This document shows positions 10,054 through 20,300 of a stretch of 64,000 bases of DNA, one piece after another. The notes under the pieces were generated by a model. It saw only the letters and a list, made by a program, of their open reading frames with translations, searched no databases and was not told the DNA's origin. Each line of letters opens with the position of its first letter. The first letter of the stretch is position 1. This stretch comes from Candidatus Altimarinota bacterium (GTDB lineage: Bacteria > Patescibacteriota > Gracilibacteria > BD1-5 > UBA6164), in assembly GCA_028698305.1 (NCBI GenBank), contig JAQVDN010000001.1:124001-188000 (forward strand), written 5' to 3'. The position numbers were made by a program, and so were the translations under genes.

Positions 10054-10067
10054 TAAATTTATATATT

Positions 10068-10244
10068 ATGGGAAAAGAAATTAATTTAGAAGCTTTTAGA
10101 AAAGCTTGATTAAGTTATGAAGAAATTCAAGATATTATAGAATCAGAAAAAGATTTTAAAGATACTTGAATTACTTATGATTTTGAAGAAGTAAAAAAGC
10201 TAGCTAGAAAAGAATTATTTTCTAAGCAAAAAACTTATGTATAG
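10068..10244 (+). CDS. Cassette 2 antitoxin, 58 aa
   Basis: The protein begins MGKEINLEAFRKAGLSYEEI and ends KTYV. It is clearly homologous to the cassette 6 antitoxin (MGKEIDLEAFRKAGLSLEEI), while the middle parts differ. An acidic central helix is followed by a basic tail (SKQKTYV). Its final codons contain the toxin start. It probably binds both the ParE-like toxin and its own promoter palindrome. Confidence 0.65.
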
Positions 10245-10512
10245 TGTTAAGTTTTTTAAAAAAGCAAAACAACAGTATATTAATATTTGAAAATATATAG
10301 CACAAGATAATTTATTTTATGCAAATGAAGTGTTAAATAGAATAGATTATAGTATTAATACTGTTTTAGAATTTCCAAATATATGAACAAAAATAGATGA
10401 TATTTATAGGAAAATAGTAGAACCAAATTATAAATTTAAAATAGTTTATAAAATAAAAAAAGATACTATTTATATAGTTTGAATTTATAGAGAGCAAAAT
10501 AGTTGGAGGTAA
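10237..10512 (+). CDS. Cassette 2 toxin, ParE/RelE family, 91 aa
   Basis: The ParE/RelE layout is visible: helix 1 with FKKAKQQYINIGKYIAQDN, helix 2 with ANEVLNRIDYSINTVLEFPNIG, then the strands YRKIVEPNYKFKIVYKIK, DTIYIVGIYREQNSW. The YRK-V-YKIVY core and the final 'I-R' strand are typical of ParE, whose members block DNA gyrase. The gene overlaps its antitoxin by 8 nt. Four Gly/TGA codons fall at expected loop positions. Confidence 0.8.
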
Positions 10513-10531
10513 AATTATTAACTCAAGTTTA

Positions 10532-10569
10532 AAAAAGAATTCTATCGAAAGATAGAGGTCTTTTTTTTG
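10532..10569 (+). terminator. Cassette terminator, copy 4
   Basis: Stem tctatc against gatagagg with loop gaaa and a T-run. The lower stem has drifted (agaat instead of agact). Confidence 0.75.
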
Positions 10570-10612
10570 TGATTTAAATAATTTTTGATATTTTTTTGAA
10601 ATGAGTATAATG
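10569..10612 (+). promoter_or_regulatory. Type B cassette promoter, copy 1
   Basis: A 44-bp block with ttgata (10585-10590) and tataat (10606-10611). It is repeated almost unchanged at 11536-11579 ahead of cassette 5 but not ahead of the type A cassettes. Confidence 0.6.
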
Positions 10613-10642
10613 GGTTTAGATTTAGTTTTTAACTATGAGATT

Positions 10643-10810
10643 ATGGCACAAATATTAGATAAAACATCTAAAACAGTTTTATTAAAACTTTCACTTCAAG
10701 AATTTAAAAGAATAAATGAATCTTGAATTTTTGATGATGAAAAAATAGAAGATTATGAGTTTAAATTTGATAAACCTGTAAAAGCATCTGAATTATTAAA
10801 AACTTTTTAG
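10643..10810 (+). CDS. Cassette 3 antitoxin, 55 aa
   Basis: It begins MAQILDKTSKTVLLKLSLQE. A basic N-terminal strand-like part is followed by an acidic tail (DDEKIEDYEFKFDKPVKASE). It is not similar to the other antitoxins of the array. Two bases separate its TAG from the next ATG, so here the genes are adjacent and not overlapping. It is assigned as antitoxin by position and size. Confidence 0.6.
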
Positions 10811-10812
10811 TT

Positions 10813-11049
10813 ATGACAAAATCATGGGAAAAATTTATAAATAAAAACATTTATAAAGATGATTTAAAATCTATAATAGAAGATATATTAAAAAATAATT
10901 TATCTTCTTATTTTATAGTAAAATTAAAATGATATGATGATTATTATAGAATTAGAAAGTGAAAAATAAGAGTAGTTTTTATAAAAAAAGATGAAGAAAA
11001 TGAAATAGTTGCAGTTGATACAAGATGATGAGTTTATAAATGATTATAA
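10813..11049 (+). CDS. Cassette 3 toxin, RelE family, 78 aa
   Basis: A compact RelE-like protein: helical start MTKSWEKFINKNIYKDDLKS, then VKLKGYDDYYRIRKGKIRVVFIKKDEEN and IVAVDTRGGVYK. The 'YRIRKGKIRVVF' strand pair and the 'I-VDTRGGVYK' end match the RelE family, whose members cut mRNA on the ribosome. GG is encoded as consecutive TGA codons. Confidence 0.75.
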
Positions 11050-11070
11050 AAAATTATTCACAAGAGGTTT

Positions 11071-11106
11071 AAAAGACTTCTATCAAAAGATAGATGTCTT
11101 TTTTTT
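11071..11106 (+). terminator. Cassette terminator, copy 5
   Basis: Same hairpin as 9957-9992, with loop aaaa. Confidence 0.85.
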
Positions 11107-11118
11107 ATATTCATTTCT

Positions 11119-11164
11119 ATTTTGCAAATGAATTATTATATATAATTAGAAAAAGTTTAGATTT
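11119..11164 (+). promoter_or_regulatory. Type A cassette promoter/operator, copy 3
   Basis: ATTTTGCAAAT plus the AT-rich -10 block. It is three bases shorter than copy 2 in the att repeat. Confidence 0.6.
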
Positions 11165-11178
11165 TAAATTTATATATT

Positions 11179-11322
11179 ATGGGAAAAATAAATTGTAAGA
11201 AGTATTATACAAGTGAAGAAATAGATATTAAAATAAAAGAAAGTATATTAAGAAATGCTAAAGAATTAGCTAGTGAAATAAAAAAATCTAAATTAGAATC
11301 TAAAGTTGAAGAATATGTATAG
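11179..11322 (+). CDS. Cassette 4 antitoxin, 47 aa
   Basis: It begins MGKINCKKYYTSEEIDIKIK and ends in EEYV. It shares the 'KI..xYYT..E' start with the cassette 1 antitoxin. A long Lys/Glu helix follows. Its last codons contain the next start codon (ATG 11315). Confidence 0.55.
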   Translation: MGKINCKKYYTSEEIDIKIKESILRNAKELASEIKKSKLESKVEEYV

Positions 11323-11479
11323 TATAAAATATTCTGAAGAAGCTTTTTTATTTTTAGATAGTTTTGTTAATTCATATAAAGATTATTTTATTAGACTATA
11401 TTCTGACACTTGAATTGATGATGAAGATCTAATTATAAAAAATTATTTAGATATTTGAAATAAGCTTTATAGAAAATAA
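11315..11479 (+). CDS. Cassette 4 toxin, C-terminally truncated, 54 aa
   Basis: MYSIKYSEEAFLFLDSFVNS aligns with the first half of the cassette 1 and 5 toxins, including LYSDTGIDDED. It then stops after about 54 residues, where the relatives run to about 108. The strand-rich C-terminal half is absent. The protein is probably inactive, leaving an orphan antitoxin, or it is a minimal variant. Confidence 0.55.
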
Positions 11480-11497
11480 AAAATATCTAATTATTTT

Positions 11498-11532
11498 AAA
11501 AGACCTCTATCAAAACGATAGAAGTCTTTTTT
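11498..11532 (+). terminator. Cassette terminator, copy 6
   Basis: Stem aaaagacctctatc against gatagaagtctttt. Relative to the other copies the GG and GA arms are swapped, as if the hairpin had been inverted. Confidence 0.8.
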
Positions 11533-11535
11533 GTT

Positions 11536-11579
11536 GTGATTTAAATAATTTTTGATATTTTTTTGAAATGAGTATAATG
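11536..11579 (+). promoter_or_regulatory. Type B cassette promoter, copy 2
   Basis: Same 44-bp block as 10569-10612, with ttgata and tataat. Confidence 0.6.
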
Positions 11580-11607
11580 AGGGTGTTATTTAATAATTAT
11601 AAAAATT

Positions 11608-11754
11608 ATGAAGAAATTATATACACTTTCAGAAGCTCAAAAATTTGGTACAAAGATAATTGAAAATCAAGCAAAAGAATTAAAAAAAGATTTAATTAAA
11701 TCTAAAAATAAATCTACTAATCTTAATTCTAAAGAAAAGCTATCTTATGTATAA
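11608..11754 (+). CDS. Cassette 5 antitoxin, 48 aa
   Basis: MKKLYTLSEAQKFGTKIIEN is followed by a strongly basic tail rich in Lys, Ser and Asn, ending LSYV. The last codons overlap the toxin start, as in cassettes 1, 2, 4 and 6. It is preceded by promoter type B, although its toxin is of the cassette 1 type. Confidence 0.55.
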   Translation: MKKLYTLSEAQKFGTKIIENQAKELKKDLIKSKNKSTNLNSKEKLSYV

Positions 11755-12073
11755 AGTATATTTTGAAGAAAGCTTTTTTGATTGATTAAATGATTTTGTA
11801 TATTCTATGAAAAATTATTATTATAACTTTTATAGTAATACTTGAATATATGATGAAGCTAAAATAGTAGATTGATATTTTGAAAAATATGGACAAATGA
11901 AAACAGATGTTTTTAATGAAATAAACTCTATTTGTGAAAACTGAATTATTTGAAGAAAAGTTATCTATAGTTTTGATAAAATAGAAAACTGTAGTTTTAT
12001 ATTTAAATACTGAAGTTATAAAATTTCTTTTCTTGCTTATCAAAAATGATTTAAAAAATGAAATAGTTGTTAA
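11747..12073 (+). CDS. Cassette 5 toxin, 108 aa, same family as cassettes 1 and 4
   Basis: MYKVYFEESFFDGLNDFVYS followed by FYSNTGIYDEAKIVDGYFEK and a strand-rich end (IIGRKVIYSFDKIENCSFIF). It shares with the cassette 1 toxin the 'YxDTGI...IIDGYxE' centre and the 'GRK' strand. Probably a RelE/ParE-like small toxin, but key residues cannot be named. It overlaps its antitoxin by 8 nt. Confidence 0.55.
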
Positions 12074-12100
12074 TAGTTTGAAGATTGAGATATAAATTTT

Positions 12101-12137
12101 AAAACACTTCTATCGTTTTGATAGAGGTCTTTTTTTA
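12101..12137 (+). terminator. Cassette terminator, copy 7
   Basis: Stem cttctatc against gatagagg with loop gttt, followed by a T-run. Confidence 0.8.
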
Positions 12138-12171
12138 TTAAGTTTGTTTTGTATATAATGTGTATATAATT

Positions 12172-12217
12172 ATTTGCAAATGAGTTATTATTATATATAA
12201 TTAGAAAAAGTTTAGAT
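12172..12217 (+). promoter_or_regulatory. Type A cassette promoter/operator, copy 4
   Basis: Perfect ATTTGCAAAT palindrome plus the AT-rich -10 block, as in copy 1. An additional gtatataat tandem lies just upstream. Confidence 0.6.
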
Positions 12218-12232
12218 TTTAAATTTATGATT

Positions 12233-12406
12233 ATGGGAAAAGAAATTGATTTAGAAGCTTTTAGAAAAGCTTGATTATCTTTGGAAGAAATAGATTGAAT
12301 AAAAAGATGATTAAAAGATGTAGAAGATGGAAATGTTTATGAAGAAACAGAATTTTATTCAAATTTAGAAAAGAGAATATTTTCTAAAAGAAAAACTTAT
12401 GTATAA
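12233..12406 (+). CDS. Cassette 6 antitoxin, 57 aa
   Basis: MGKEIDLEAFRKAGLSLEEI at the start and KRKTYV at the end match the cassette 2 antitoxin. An in-frame ATG six bases upstream (12227) is possible, but the homologue begins MGKE. The acidic centre differs. The toxin start lies inside the last codons. Confidence 0.65.
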
Positions 12407-12671
12407 AATAATATATACTAAAGAATCTGAAGATAATATGTCTGATATATTTGATTATATTTCAAATAACAATGATTTTTATGCTGCAAAAGTATTACAA
12501 AGTATAAAATCAACTATAGATATATTAAAATTATTTCCATTATCATGAGCTATTATAAATTCAAATATTAGAATAATTGTTGATAGTAAATATAGATATT
12601 CTATATATTACAGTTTTAATTGAAAAGAAGTAGTTATATTATATTTATGAAAATATAAAAAATTTATTTAA
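12399..12671 (+). CDS. Cassette 6 toxin, ParE family, 90 aa
   Basis: MYKIIYTKESEDNMSDIFDY, then ISNNNDFYAAKVLQSIKSTI, LKLFPLSGAI, NIRIIVDSKYRYSIYYSF and KEVVILYLGKYKKFI. Two helices followed by strands fit ParE/RelE. It pairs with an antitoxin of the same type as cassette 2, and the two toxins are distant relatives. Confidence 0.75.
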
Positions 12672-12677
12672 ATCATT

Positions 12678-12713
12678 TAAGACTTCTATCGTTTTGATAG
12701 AGGTCTTTTTTTA
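12678..12713 (+). terminator. Cassette terminator, copy 8 (end of array)
   Basis: Stem agacttctatc against gatagaggtct with loop gttt. This is the last copy and marks the right end of the array. Confidence 0.85.
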
Positions 12714-12777
12714 TTTCTTGAAAATATACTTTTATTATTTATAATAGAGTTCATTATAAAATTTTTTAAAATAATCT

Positions 12778-14040
12778 ATGAAAAAACTAATTATATTTTT
12801 TGTTATTTCTCTGTTTTTGTATAACACAAGTATAGCATATGAGTTTACTCAAAGAGAATTAAATCAAATCTCAAACTTTAAATCTCAAGCTAAAAAAGTA
12901 TATGATAAAAATCCTAATAAAGCTTATCAAACAAAAGCAAAACTAGAAAAACTACTTGTTTCATATCCAAAAGATACAAAAAATTATGCTATACTCAATT
13001 ATCTTTATACATATACAAAAGATTATGTTATATCTTATGAGATAAATTATCTAGAACAAAAAAGAAAACAAGAAGAAGCAGAAAAACAAAAAAAACAAGA
13101 AGAAGTCCAAACTCTTAAAACTATTTGAGAGTTGCAAAAATCATATCTAAATAGTTTTAGTAAACTTTCTAAAACTACTACAACTATTTCTAGTTTTTCT
13201 ATGGAACCAAGATATGATCATATATATTTTAAAAATGTATATTTTGAAAATACTTGAAGTATCTGAGATCTAACTTGAGTTTTTGAAGAGATCTATCTAG
13301 TAGATAAAGATAATTATATATTATCAACTGGTTATGTTATATGAAACTATATATATTTTGATATAAACAAAAACTATCTACTTGAAAAGGATAAAAATTA
13401 TGATTTTTATGTAAAAATAATTCTAAATGATCTAAAAAGTAAAACTTGAGAAATCAAACTCAAGATTTCTACTCCTATAAATGCCCAAATCTGAGCACTT
13501 TATGGTATAAGGGCTATATCATATAGTAATTGAAAATATGCTAGTTCTGAAGTCAATATAACAAGTTCTACATCTACTTTGGTTACACAAGCTAGTCCAT
13601 TGTATGGAAAAGTAACAGATTTTACTCCTACATATAATAATGCCTTAGAATTTAGAGTGACAAATGATAGTAAAAATAAATTAACTTTAAAAGACTTTGA
13701 ATTTAAAATAAATGGTAGTTTTTTAAATTCTCTTGATAAAACTAGTCAATTTATACTAAAAAGAAAATGAACAAATAGAGAGTTTGGTAGAGCAAATCTA
13801 TCTAGTATGATAGACAATACTTTGATTATAACTTATGTTTGAGATGAATACGATTTTATAAGTCCAAATAGTTTTTCAGAGTATACTTTGGAGATAAATC
13901 ATGCTTCAAATGTATCATGAACTAGAGAAGTTAGACTAAACAATATAGTTATATGAGATGAAAAAAATGGTTATATAACAAACTTAAATAATTATAGTAA
14001 TACATGATTGCCTTGAGATATATCAGTTTATAGGTATTAA
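12778..14040 (+). CDS. Secreted surface protein, 420 aa
   Basis: The N-terminal signal peptide is MKKLIIFFVISLFLYNTSIA, with cleavage likely before YEF. A helical region up to about residue 125 includes a charged KQEEAEKQKKQEE coiled coil. It is followed by beta-rich domains with Ser/Thr/Tyr-rich strands (for example GSIGDLTGVFEEIYL and the segment around GYITNLNNYSN). No catalytic motif is seen. TGA encodes Gly at many loop positions. It is probably an exported cell-surface protein that stands alone, with a terminator directly after it. The function is unknown. Confidence 0.7.
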
Positions 14041-14064
14041 AAAAGACTCTTAAGAGTCTTTTTT
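14041..14064 (+). terminator. Terminator after the secreted protein
   Basis: aaaagactct against agagtctttt, directly after the stop codon. Confidence 0.8.
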
Positions 14065-14183
14065 AAAATTAATTAAAATGTATTATTGACTAATAATCAA
14101 GTCCTTTTTTAGATTATACTTTACTTTTTATAGTCTGCCGATAAAATATAGGGTGTTATTTATTTTTTAACGATATTTTTAAT

Positions 14184-15266
14184 ATGTTTTTTTGAAAAAA
14201 AGAAGATTGTAAAATAAACAGTAGTACAATACTTATATGAATAATTGTTGTTATGGCTATAGTTATAGCAGTTATGGGATTTTTCTTATGAAAGATGACA
14301 GCTTGAGGTGGAAATGGAAATGTAAAATATGATGAATTAACAATTAAGGTTATTACAGATACAAGAGATTCATCAATTGATGCAAATAATATAATTGAAG
14401 AAATGAAATTGTTACCATCTATAAGTGGAGCAAAATTTGAAGTGAAGGATTTTGCAGATAAAGGAGTAAAAGAATATTTACTTGAAAATGAAATTAAAAC
14501 TCTTCCAGCATTTATATTTTCTACAAATAATTTTGATGTTTCTATGGATCCTGTTCAACCAGGTCAACAAAAGATCAATACATTTTTAACTAAATTAAAA
14601 AATGGAGAATATTTTTTAGCTATATGAGCTACATATGACCCATTTGTGGAAAGAAGTGAAAGATGATTTAGAATGATTACAAAAGATCAATTAGAAACTC
14701 TTAAAAAAGATTCTTATGTAAAATGAGATGAAAATGCAAAAATTGTTTGGTTTGAATATAGTGAACTTGAGTGTCCATATTGTGCTAAACATTTCAAAAA
14801 TAATACAATAAAAGAAGTATTAGAAAAATATCCTAGTGAAGTTAATATTGTATTTCAAAACTTTCCATTATATTTTCATGATAATGCCGAAACTGCTGCT
14901 GAAGCTTTAGAATGTATGGGAGCACAAAAAGGTTCAGAAGGTTTTTATGGACTTATGGAAAAAAGTTTTACTGATGCTGAAGTTAAAGCAGATTGAAATA
15001 TTGATACTTCATTAAGTAGTTCTAAAAACTATTTAATTGAACAAGCTGTTAAACTTGGTGCAGATAAAGCAAAAATGGAAAAATGTTTAGATGATAAAAC
15101 CTTTGCTGCAAAAGTTGAATTACAAATGAAAAATGGTACTGATTTTTTTGCTATAACATGAACTCCAGGTAATGTACTTGTTAATACTGAAACTTTGGAA
15201 TATGAAGTTATTTCTTGAGCTTATCCTACTTCATCATTTTTTGATTTAATTGAAAAATTAAAATAA
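14184..15266 (+). CDS. DsbA-like thiol-disulfide oxidoreductase, membrane-anchored
   Basis: 360 residues. A membrane helix (about 16-42, ILIGIIVVMAIVIAVMGFFLG) anchors the protein. The next domain (about 55-160) looks like a degenerate thioredoxin fold (ELTIKVITDTRDSSIDANNI, IKTLPAFIFS). A DsbA-type thioredoxin domain follows, with Cys197-Pro-Tyr-Cys200 in FEYSELECPYCAKHF, an inserted helical segment, and the cis-Pro loop TGTPGNVLVN near residue 325. It would form or shuffle disulfides in exported proteins. Such Dsb proteins supply correctly folded surface and pilus proteins in related bacteria. It is followed by its own terminator. Confidence 0.82.
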
Positions 15267-15268
15267 TA

Positions 15269-15295
15269 AAAAAAACTAGATTTTCTAGTTTTTTT
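15269..15295 (+). terminator. Terminator, probably bidirectional, between dsbA-like gene and era
   Basis: aaaaactaga against tctagttttt with T's after it and A's before it, at the convergent gene ends. Confidence 0.75.
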
Positions 15296-16194
15296 TAGTT
15301 TAAAATTTGTTTTATTAAGTGTTCATTTTTTCTCCAATTTTTATGTGATTTAGCTCTGAGAGCTAAGAAAACCTTTTTTTCAAAGATATGCTCTAGTTCT
15401 ATTCTAGCCTCCTTTCATATTTGAGAAATCAATTGTCATCATTTTCATACAACTATATATTTTTGACTTTCTGTTTCTGTATATATATAGGCAACTATTT
15501 TTAACAATTCATCTGTTTCTTCTATTTCTTCTACTTTTATGTATATAGAATGAGGTAGTTCTTCTTTTGTATGTAAAAAAGCTTTTTCTCTTATTATTTC
15601 ACTTATTCTGAAATATATATCTTGTTTTGTATAGTATTCTTCTGGAAAAAATAATGGTCAAACTCTTAAATGAGATTTTATTTTTTCAAGTAAATTATCA
15701 AAACCAGTTTTTTCTATACTAGAAATCTTTACTATATTTTCATTATCAGGTATATTTATCTTTGCTTCTAAATCAGTTTTTGTATATACTTTAATTATTG
15801 GTTTATTTACCATTTCAAGTATATTTCTGATATATTTTTCTTCTTCTCAACCTTCTCTTGATGAGTCAATAAAGTACAATATTATTTCACAATCTTTAAA
15901 TGAATTTATAGCAACATCATTTATTTTTTTATTGAAATCTTTTTCAGACTTATGTATACCAGGAGTATCAAAAAATATTATTTGACTATCTCTATCATTG
16001 TATATAGCTAAAACTCTCTTTCTAGTTGTTTGAGGTATATTTGTAGTTATAGAAATTTTTTCTCATATAAGAGAGTTAATAAAGGTAGACTTTCATGCAT
16101 TTGGTCTACCTATTATTGCTACATATCAAACTTTTTTTTCTATACTTAAATCACTAGTATTTTCTAGTATTTCTTTTAGATTTAATTCTTTCAT
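15295..16194 (-). CDS. era: GTPase Era
   Basis: 299 residues, normal Era length. G1 P-loop GRPNAGKST (about residues 29-37; the Gly of AGKS is a TGA codon), G2 region with TTNIPQTTR, G3 DTPGIHKS (about 75), G4 TKTDLE, G5 region VKISSIEKTG. The C-terminal KH domain includes EELPHSIYIKVEEIEE and IVVGKGGQLISQIGKEAR (GKGG RNA-binding loop). Era binds the 3' end of 16S rRNA during 30S assembly. It is the last gene of a minus-strand run behind the PH-domain gene, 15 bases apart. Confidence 0.95.
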
Positions 16195-16209
16195 TAATTT
16201 TAATTATTG

Positions 16210-16725
16210 TTATTTTTCTTCTTTTTTAACAGATTGATGACTATCTCTATAACTATCTACAACATTTAATATCTTTCTTGCTTCTTGCATAGAATCAGGA
16301 CAAAAATCCATTTGAAGAGTTGTTTTATTTCAGGCTGTTTGTATAGATAGTGTTCAATAGTTAAATATATTTGCAAAAAGTCCACTAGTTTTAGAATTTA
16401 CTTCTTGAACTTGTCATAGATTACATTCTGAAACTACTCTATTTAAAAAGGATATTTGTTCTATTCAAATAATTCTATTATCACTTACTACATACATATC
16501 TAGTTCATGATTTAGCCATTCTACATATAAAAATAGTGAAAATATCATCCAAAATACTATGTTTAACATATGAGTTAATACATTGAATCCTAAAAGCACA
16601 TACAGACTTATACTAGTTACAAGAGCTAGAAAAAAGTAAATTCATAATATAAAAAAAACTATCCAGTGTCTTTTTACAACCATAACTATTTTTTCTCATG
16701 GTCTCATATTTTCTAGTTGAAGCAT
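16210..16725 (-). CDS. PH-domain membrane protein (YdbS-like)
   Basis: 171 residues. The start MLQLENMRPGEKIVMVVKRH resembles bacterial PH-like proteins, which open with 'GE..v..v.rHWi'. Two membrane helices follow (about 22-46 and 52-75), then a PH-like beta domain containing YVVSDNRIIGIEQISFLNRV and QVQEVNSKTSGLFANIFNYG. The function of such proteins is unclear; some affect envelope stress or membrane organisation. It lies in a minus-strand run with tsaB upstream and era downstream. Confidence 0.65.
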
Positions 16726-16734
16726 ATTTTTTTA

Positions 16735-17295
16735 TTAACAAATATTTGGTTTTTTTAGATATAAAGGTTCTATTTTTTCAAGATTTTGAAATTTTAACTC
16801 TTTAATTATAGTCAAATAATCTATTTTTTCAATTATTTCAATATTTTCTAGTTCTACTTCTCAATAGATAGTTTTTATATTGTTTTGTTCTAAAAATTGT
16901 TTTAGTTTATCATTTTCTACTATCTCTATTTCACTTTCTTTATCTTTTTTAAAAAAACAATCTCTTTTTGAGCTGGATTTAGCTATAGGATAATCTTTAA
17001 ATAGCTCAAAATAACTCATAGCAGTTAGATTTTTTTTTGTTATATAATTTATAGTGTTTATAGCTAAAACTGCTGTTCTTACTCATGTAAAGCTTCAAGG
17101 CCCATTTACTAAAACTATGTTTTTTATATCAAAATAATTTAGTTTATTTTTTTTCAAAAAATCATCTATTGTAGGTAATAATAAGCTAGATTCATTTCAT
17201 TTTAATTCAAAAACTATACTATCGACTATCTCTCTTTTCTCATCAAATAACAATATATTACAATTTTTTGATATAGGGTTTATAAATAAATTCAT
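16735..17295 (-). CDS. tsaB: tRNA threonylcarbamoyladenosine (t6A) factor TsaB
   Basis: 186 residues. VLVNGPGSFTGVRTAVLAIN (about 70-90) is the diagnostic TsaB motif, with two of its glycines as TGA. The remainder keeps the ASKHA-like start (INPISKNCNILLFDEKREI). TsaB supports TsaD in making the t6A modification next to the anticodon of ANN-decoding tRNAs. The C-terminal half is short and diverged. The gene overlaps nothing and begins the minus-strand run tsaB-PH protein-era. Confidence 0.85.
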
Positions 17296-17383
17296 TTATT
17301 TTTAAAAATTTAAATAATAATTTTTTTTATTTTAATTTTTTTATATAATTTGTAAATAATAAAGATATTAATCATATTAAAAG

Positions 17384-20300
17384 GTGTTGGATTTAAATAT
17401 AAAATTACAAAAAAATAAGATCTATACACAAGCAGGAAATATATTTTTAAAGCTCAATATGCTTAAAAAGTTATTGGATGAAACTGCTTGTTTTTTAATT
17501 GTTGTCGAAAATGATAAAAACATATCTTCTTATCTCAAAATAGCTGATAGTTTATGATTAAAATTGTCTAAAATGGACAATATGTCAAACTTTGTAGATT
17601 TGTTTTATAATTCTAGTTGAGCATATATAGTAAACAAAGATTTTTTTAATATAGCTTTGGAAACCAAAGCTCAATTTGAATATAAAAATATATTTACTAT
17701 ATCAAAATGAGATAGTATAAAGATAAGTGATATAACAAAAAAATTAAATGAATTGGGTTTTATTTTTAGTGAACATCAAAATCCAAATACTTTTTTTGTA
17801 TCTTGAGACACTCTCAATTTTACCAATTATAATTGAGTTACTATTAAATTTTCTTTTTGGTGAGACGAAATTGATAGTATAATTAGTGATTGAAAAGCTA
17901 TATCTTCATACAATTTTTGAGCTAATAAACCATTTACAAGCTATGAATATAGTTCTAAAACAAGTCAAGAACTTTTAGATTTTTTTATAAACAGCCCTAT
18001 TTTTGCTATATTAGATAACATTGACTTTTATTCTTTTTTTGATGAACTTTGTCCAAAACTAGATAATCATATAGTTTTTTCTTCGCTTTGAAATAATCTT
18101 GATTCTATAAATCTAGGTTTTAATGAACTTGTTTTACATAGTATAGATGAATTTAGATTGCTTTTAGAAGATAAAAAAAGAAAAAAATATATCATAACAA
18201 AAAATAAGAAAACTATTATCAATTTTTTAAATTTAAACAATTTAGAAGATGTAATAGTTATTGAAACTACTTTAAATAATGTAAAAAGTGCAAAAAACGA
18301 GGATTTTGTAATAGTCTGAGATGACAATATATCAAGAATCTTTATAAAAAAGAGAATCAAAAGAACACTAAGTGAAAATATGGATTTGCTCTTGCAGATA
18401 AAACCAGGTGATTATATAGTTCATATTGATCATTGAGTATGAGTTTTTCGCGAAATAGTTGAAAAAGAATTTGCTTGAATTAAAAAAGAATATATCACTT
18501 TAGAATACAAGAATAGTGATAAACTCTTTGTTCCTATAACTGAGGTTGGTCGTGTATCTAAATATGTCTGAACTGAAAATCCTAAACTTACAGCTCTTTC
18601 TACAAAAGAGTGGGAAAAGAAACTTAAAAAGGTGAGTGAAGATGTAGAACAAATAGCATGAGAATTACTTGAAATATATGCAAAAAGAAAATTGCAAATA
18701 TGACATAGTTTTAAAAGTAATAAGGAACTAGAAGCAAGATTTTTTAATAGTTTTGAATATGAATATACTTCTGATCAATACAATGTAATTCAAGAGATTT
18801 ACAAAGATATGGAAAGTGAAAATCCTATGGATAGATTGCTTTCAGGTGATGTATGATTTGGTAAAACAGAAGTCGCTTTTGCTGCTATATTTAAAGCTAT
18901 AACTTGATGAAAACAGGCAGCTTTAATTTCTCCACTTGTTGTATTGGCTTATGAACATTTTGAAAAGGCAAAAGAAAGATTTGTAGATTTTCCGTTTAAT
19001 ATAGAAGTTATAACCAGATTTGAAAAAGCTAGTGTGATAAAAACTACTTTAGAAAAACTAAAAAGCTGAAAGATTGATCTGATAATTGGTACTCATAGAT
19101 TACTAAGCGAAGATGTTTTATTTCGTGATTTATGATTGCTTGTCATAGACGAAGAACACAAGTTTTGAGTTAAAGATAAGGAAAAAATCAAGAGTTTTAA
19201 GTGAAATATAGATATACTTTCTATGTCTGCAACACCAATTCCTAGAAGTCTAAATATGGCTTTAAATTGAGTAAAACAAGTGTCAATGTTGACAACTCCA
19301 CCTGTCTGAAAACAATCTATTCAAACTATAGTTTCTTCTTTTGATGATGATGTTATATTTAATGCAGCTAAAAGAGAATTTGATAGAGGAGGACAAGTTT
19401 TTTTTATACATAATAGAGTAGAAACTATATCATGAGTTCAATCTTATTTAGAAAAATTGCTTCCTTGAAAAAGTATAGTTGTTGCACATTGACAATTACC
19501 TTGAGATACATTGGAAAAAAGAATCATAGAGTTTAAAAGAAAACAATACGATATACTTTTAGCGACAACAGTTGTTGAAAACGGTATAGATTTTTCTAAT
19601 GTAAATACTATTTTTATAAACGAAGCTAACAATTTTTGAATAAGTCAGATTCATCAACTCAGATGAAGAGTCGGTAGATGAATAAATAAGTGATATTGTT
19701 ATCTTCTTTTTAGAAAAGACACTATAAAAGAAGATGCAGCCAAAAGACTTAAAACTATTGTCGATTATAGTCATCTTTGAGCATGATTTGAACTAGCAGT
19801 TAAAGACTTAGAGATAAGATGATGATGAGATATATTGTGAATTAGACAAAGTTGAAGTAGTAATGAAATAGGTATAAGTTTGTTTTTGGAAATGCTTGAA
19901 GATAAGATAGAAGAATTGAAAGTTAGTAGACAAATAATAAGCGAAGATGATGTTTCTTTAAAAAGAATAGATACAATAATAGATTTAAATATAGAAGCTT
20001 ATATAAGTGACAATTATTTTTCTTCTGAACTTGATAAATTAAATTTTTATAGAGAAATAGAAAGTATTAGAGATTTACAGGATTTAGAAAATCTGATAGA
20101 TGATTTTAAAGAAGTGTCTTGAGATTTTGATAAATCTACTAAAAATCTTTTTGATATAATAAGATTAAAATTGCAAGCAAATAAATTTAAAATATGATCT
20201 ATAAAAAAATTGTGAATAAATTATCAAATTGATTTTTTTCCAGAGACCAATTTAGATGATATAAAAAAGTTTCTTTCACTTGATACAAAACTCAATTTTT

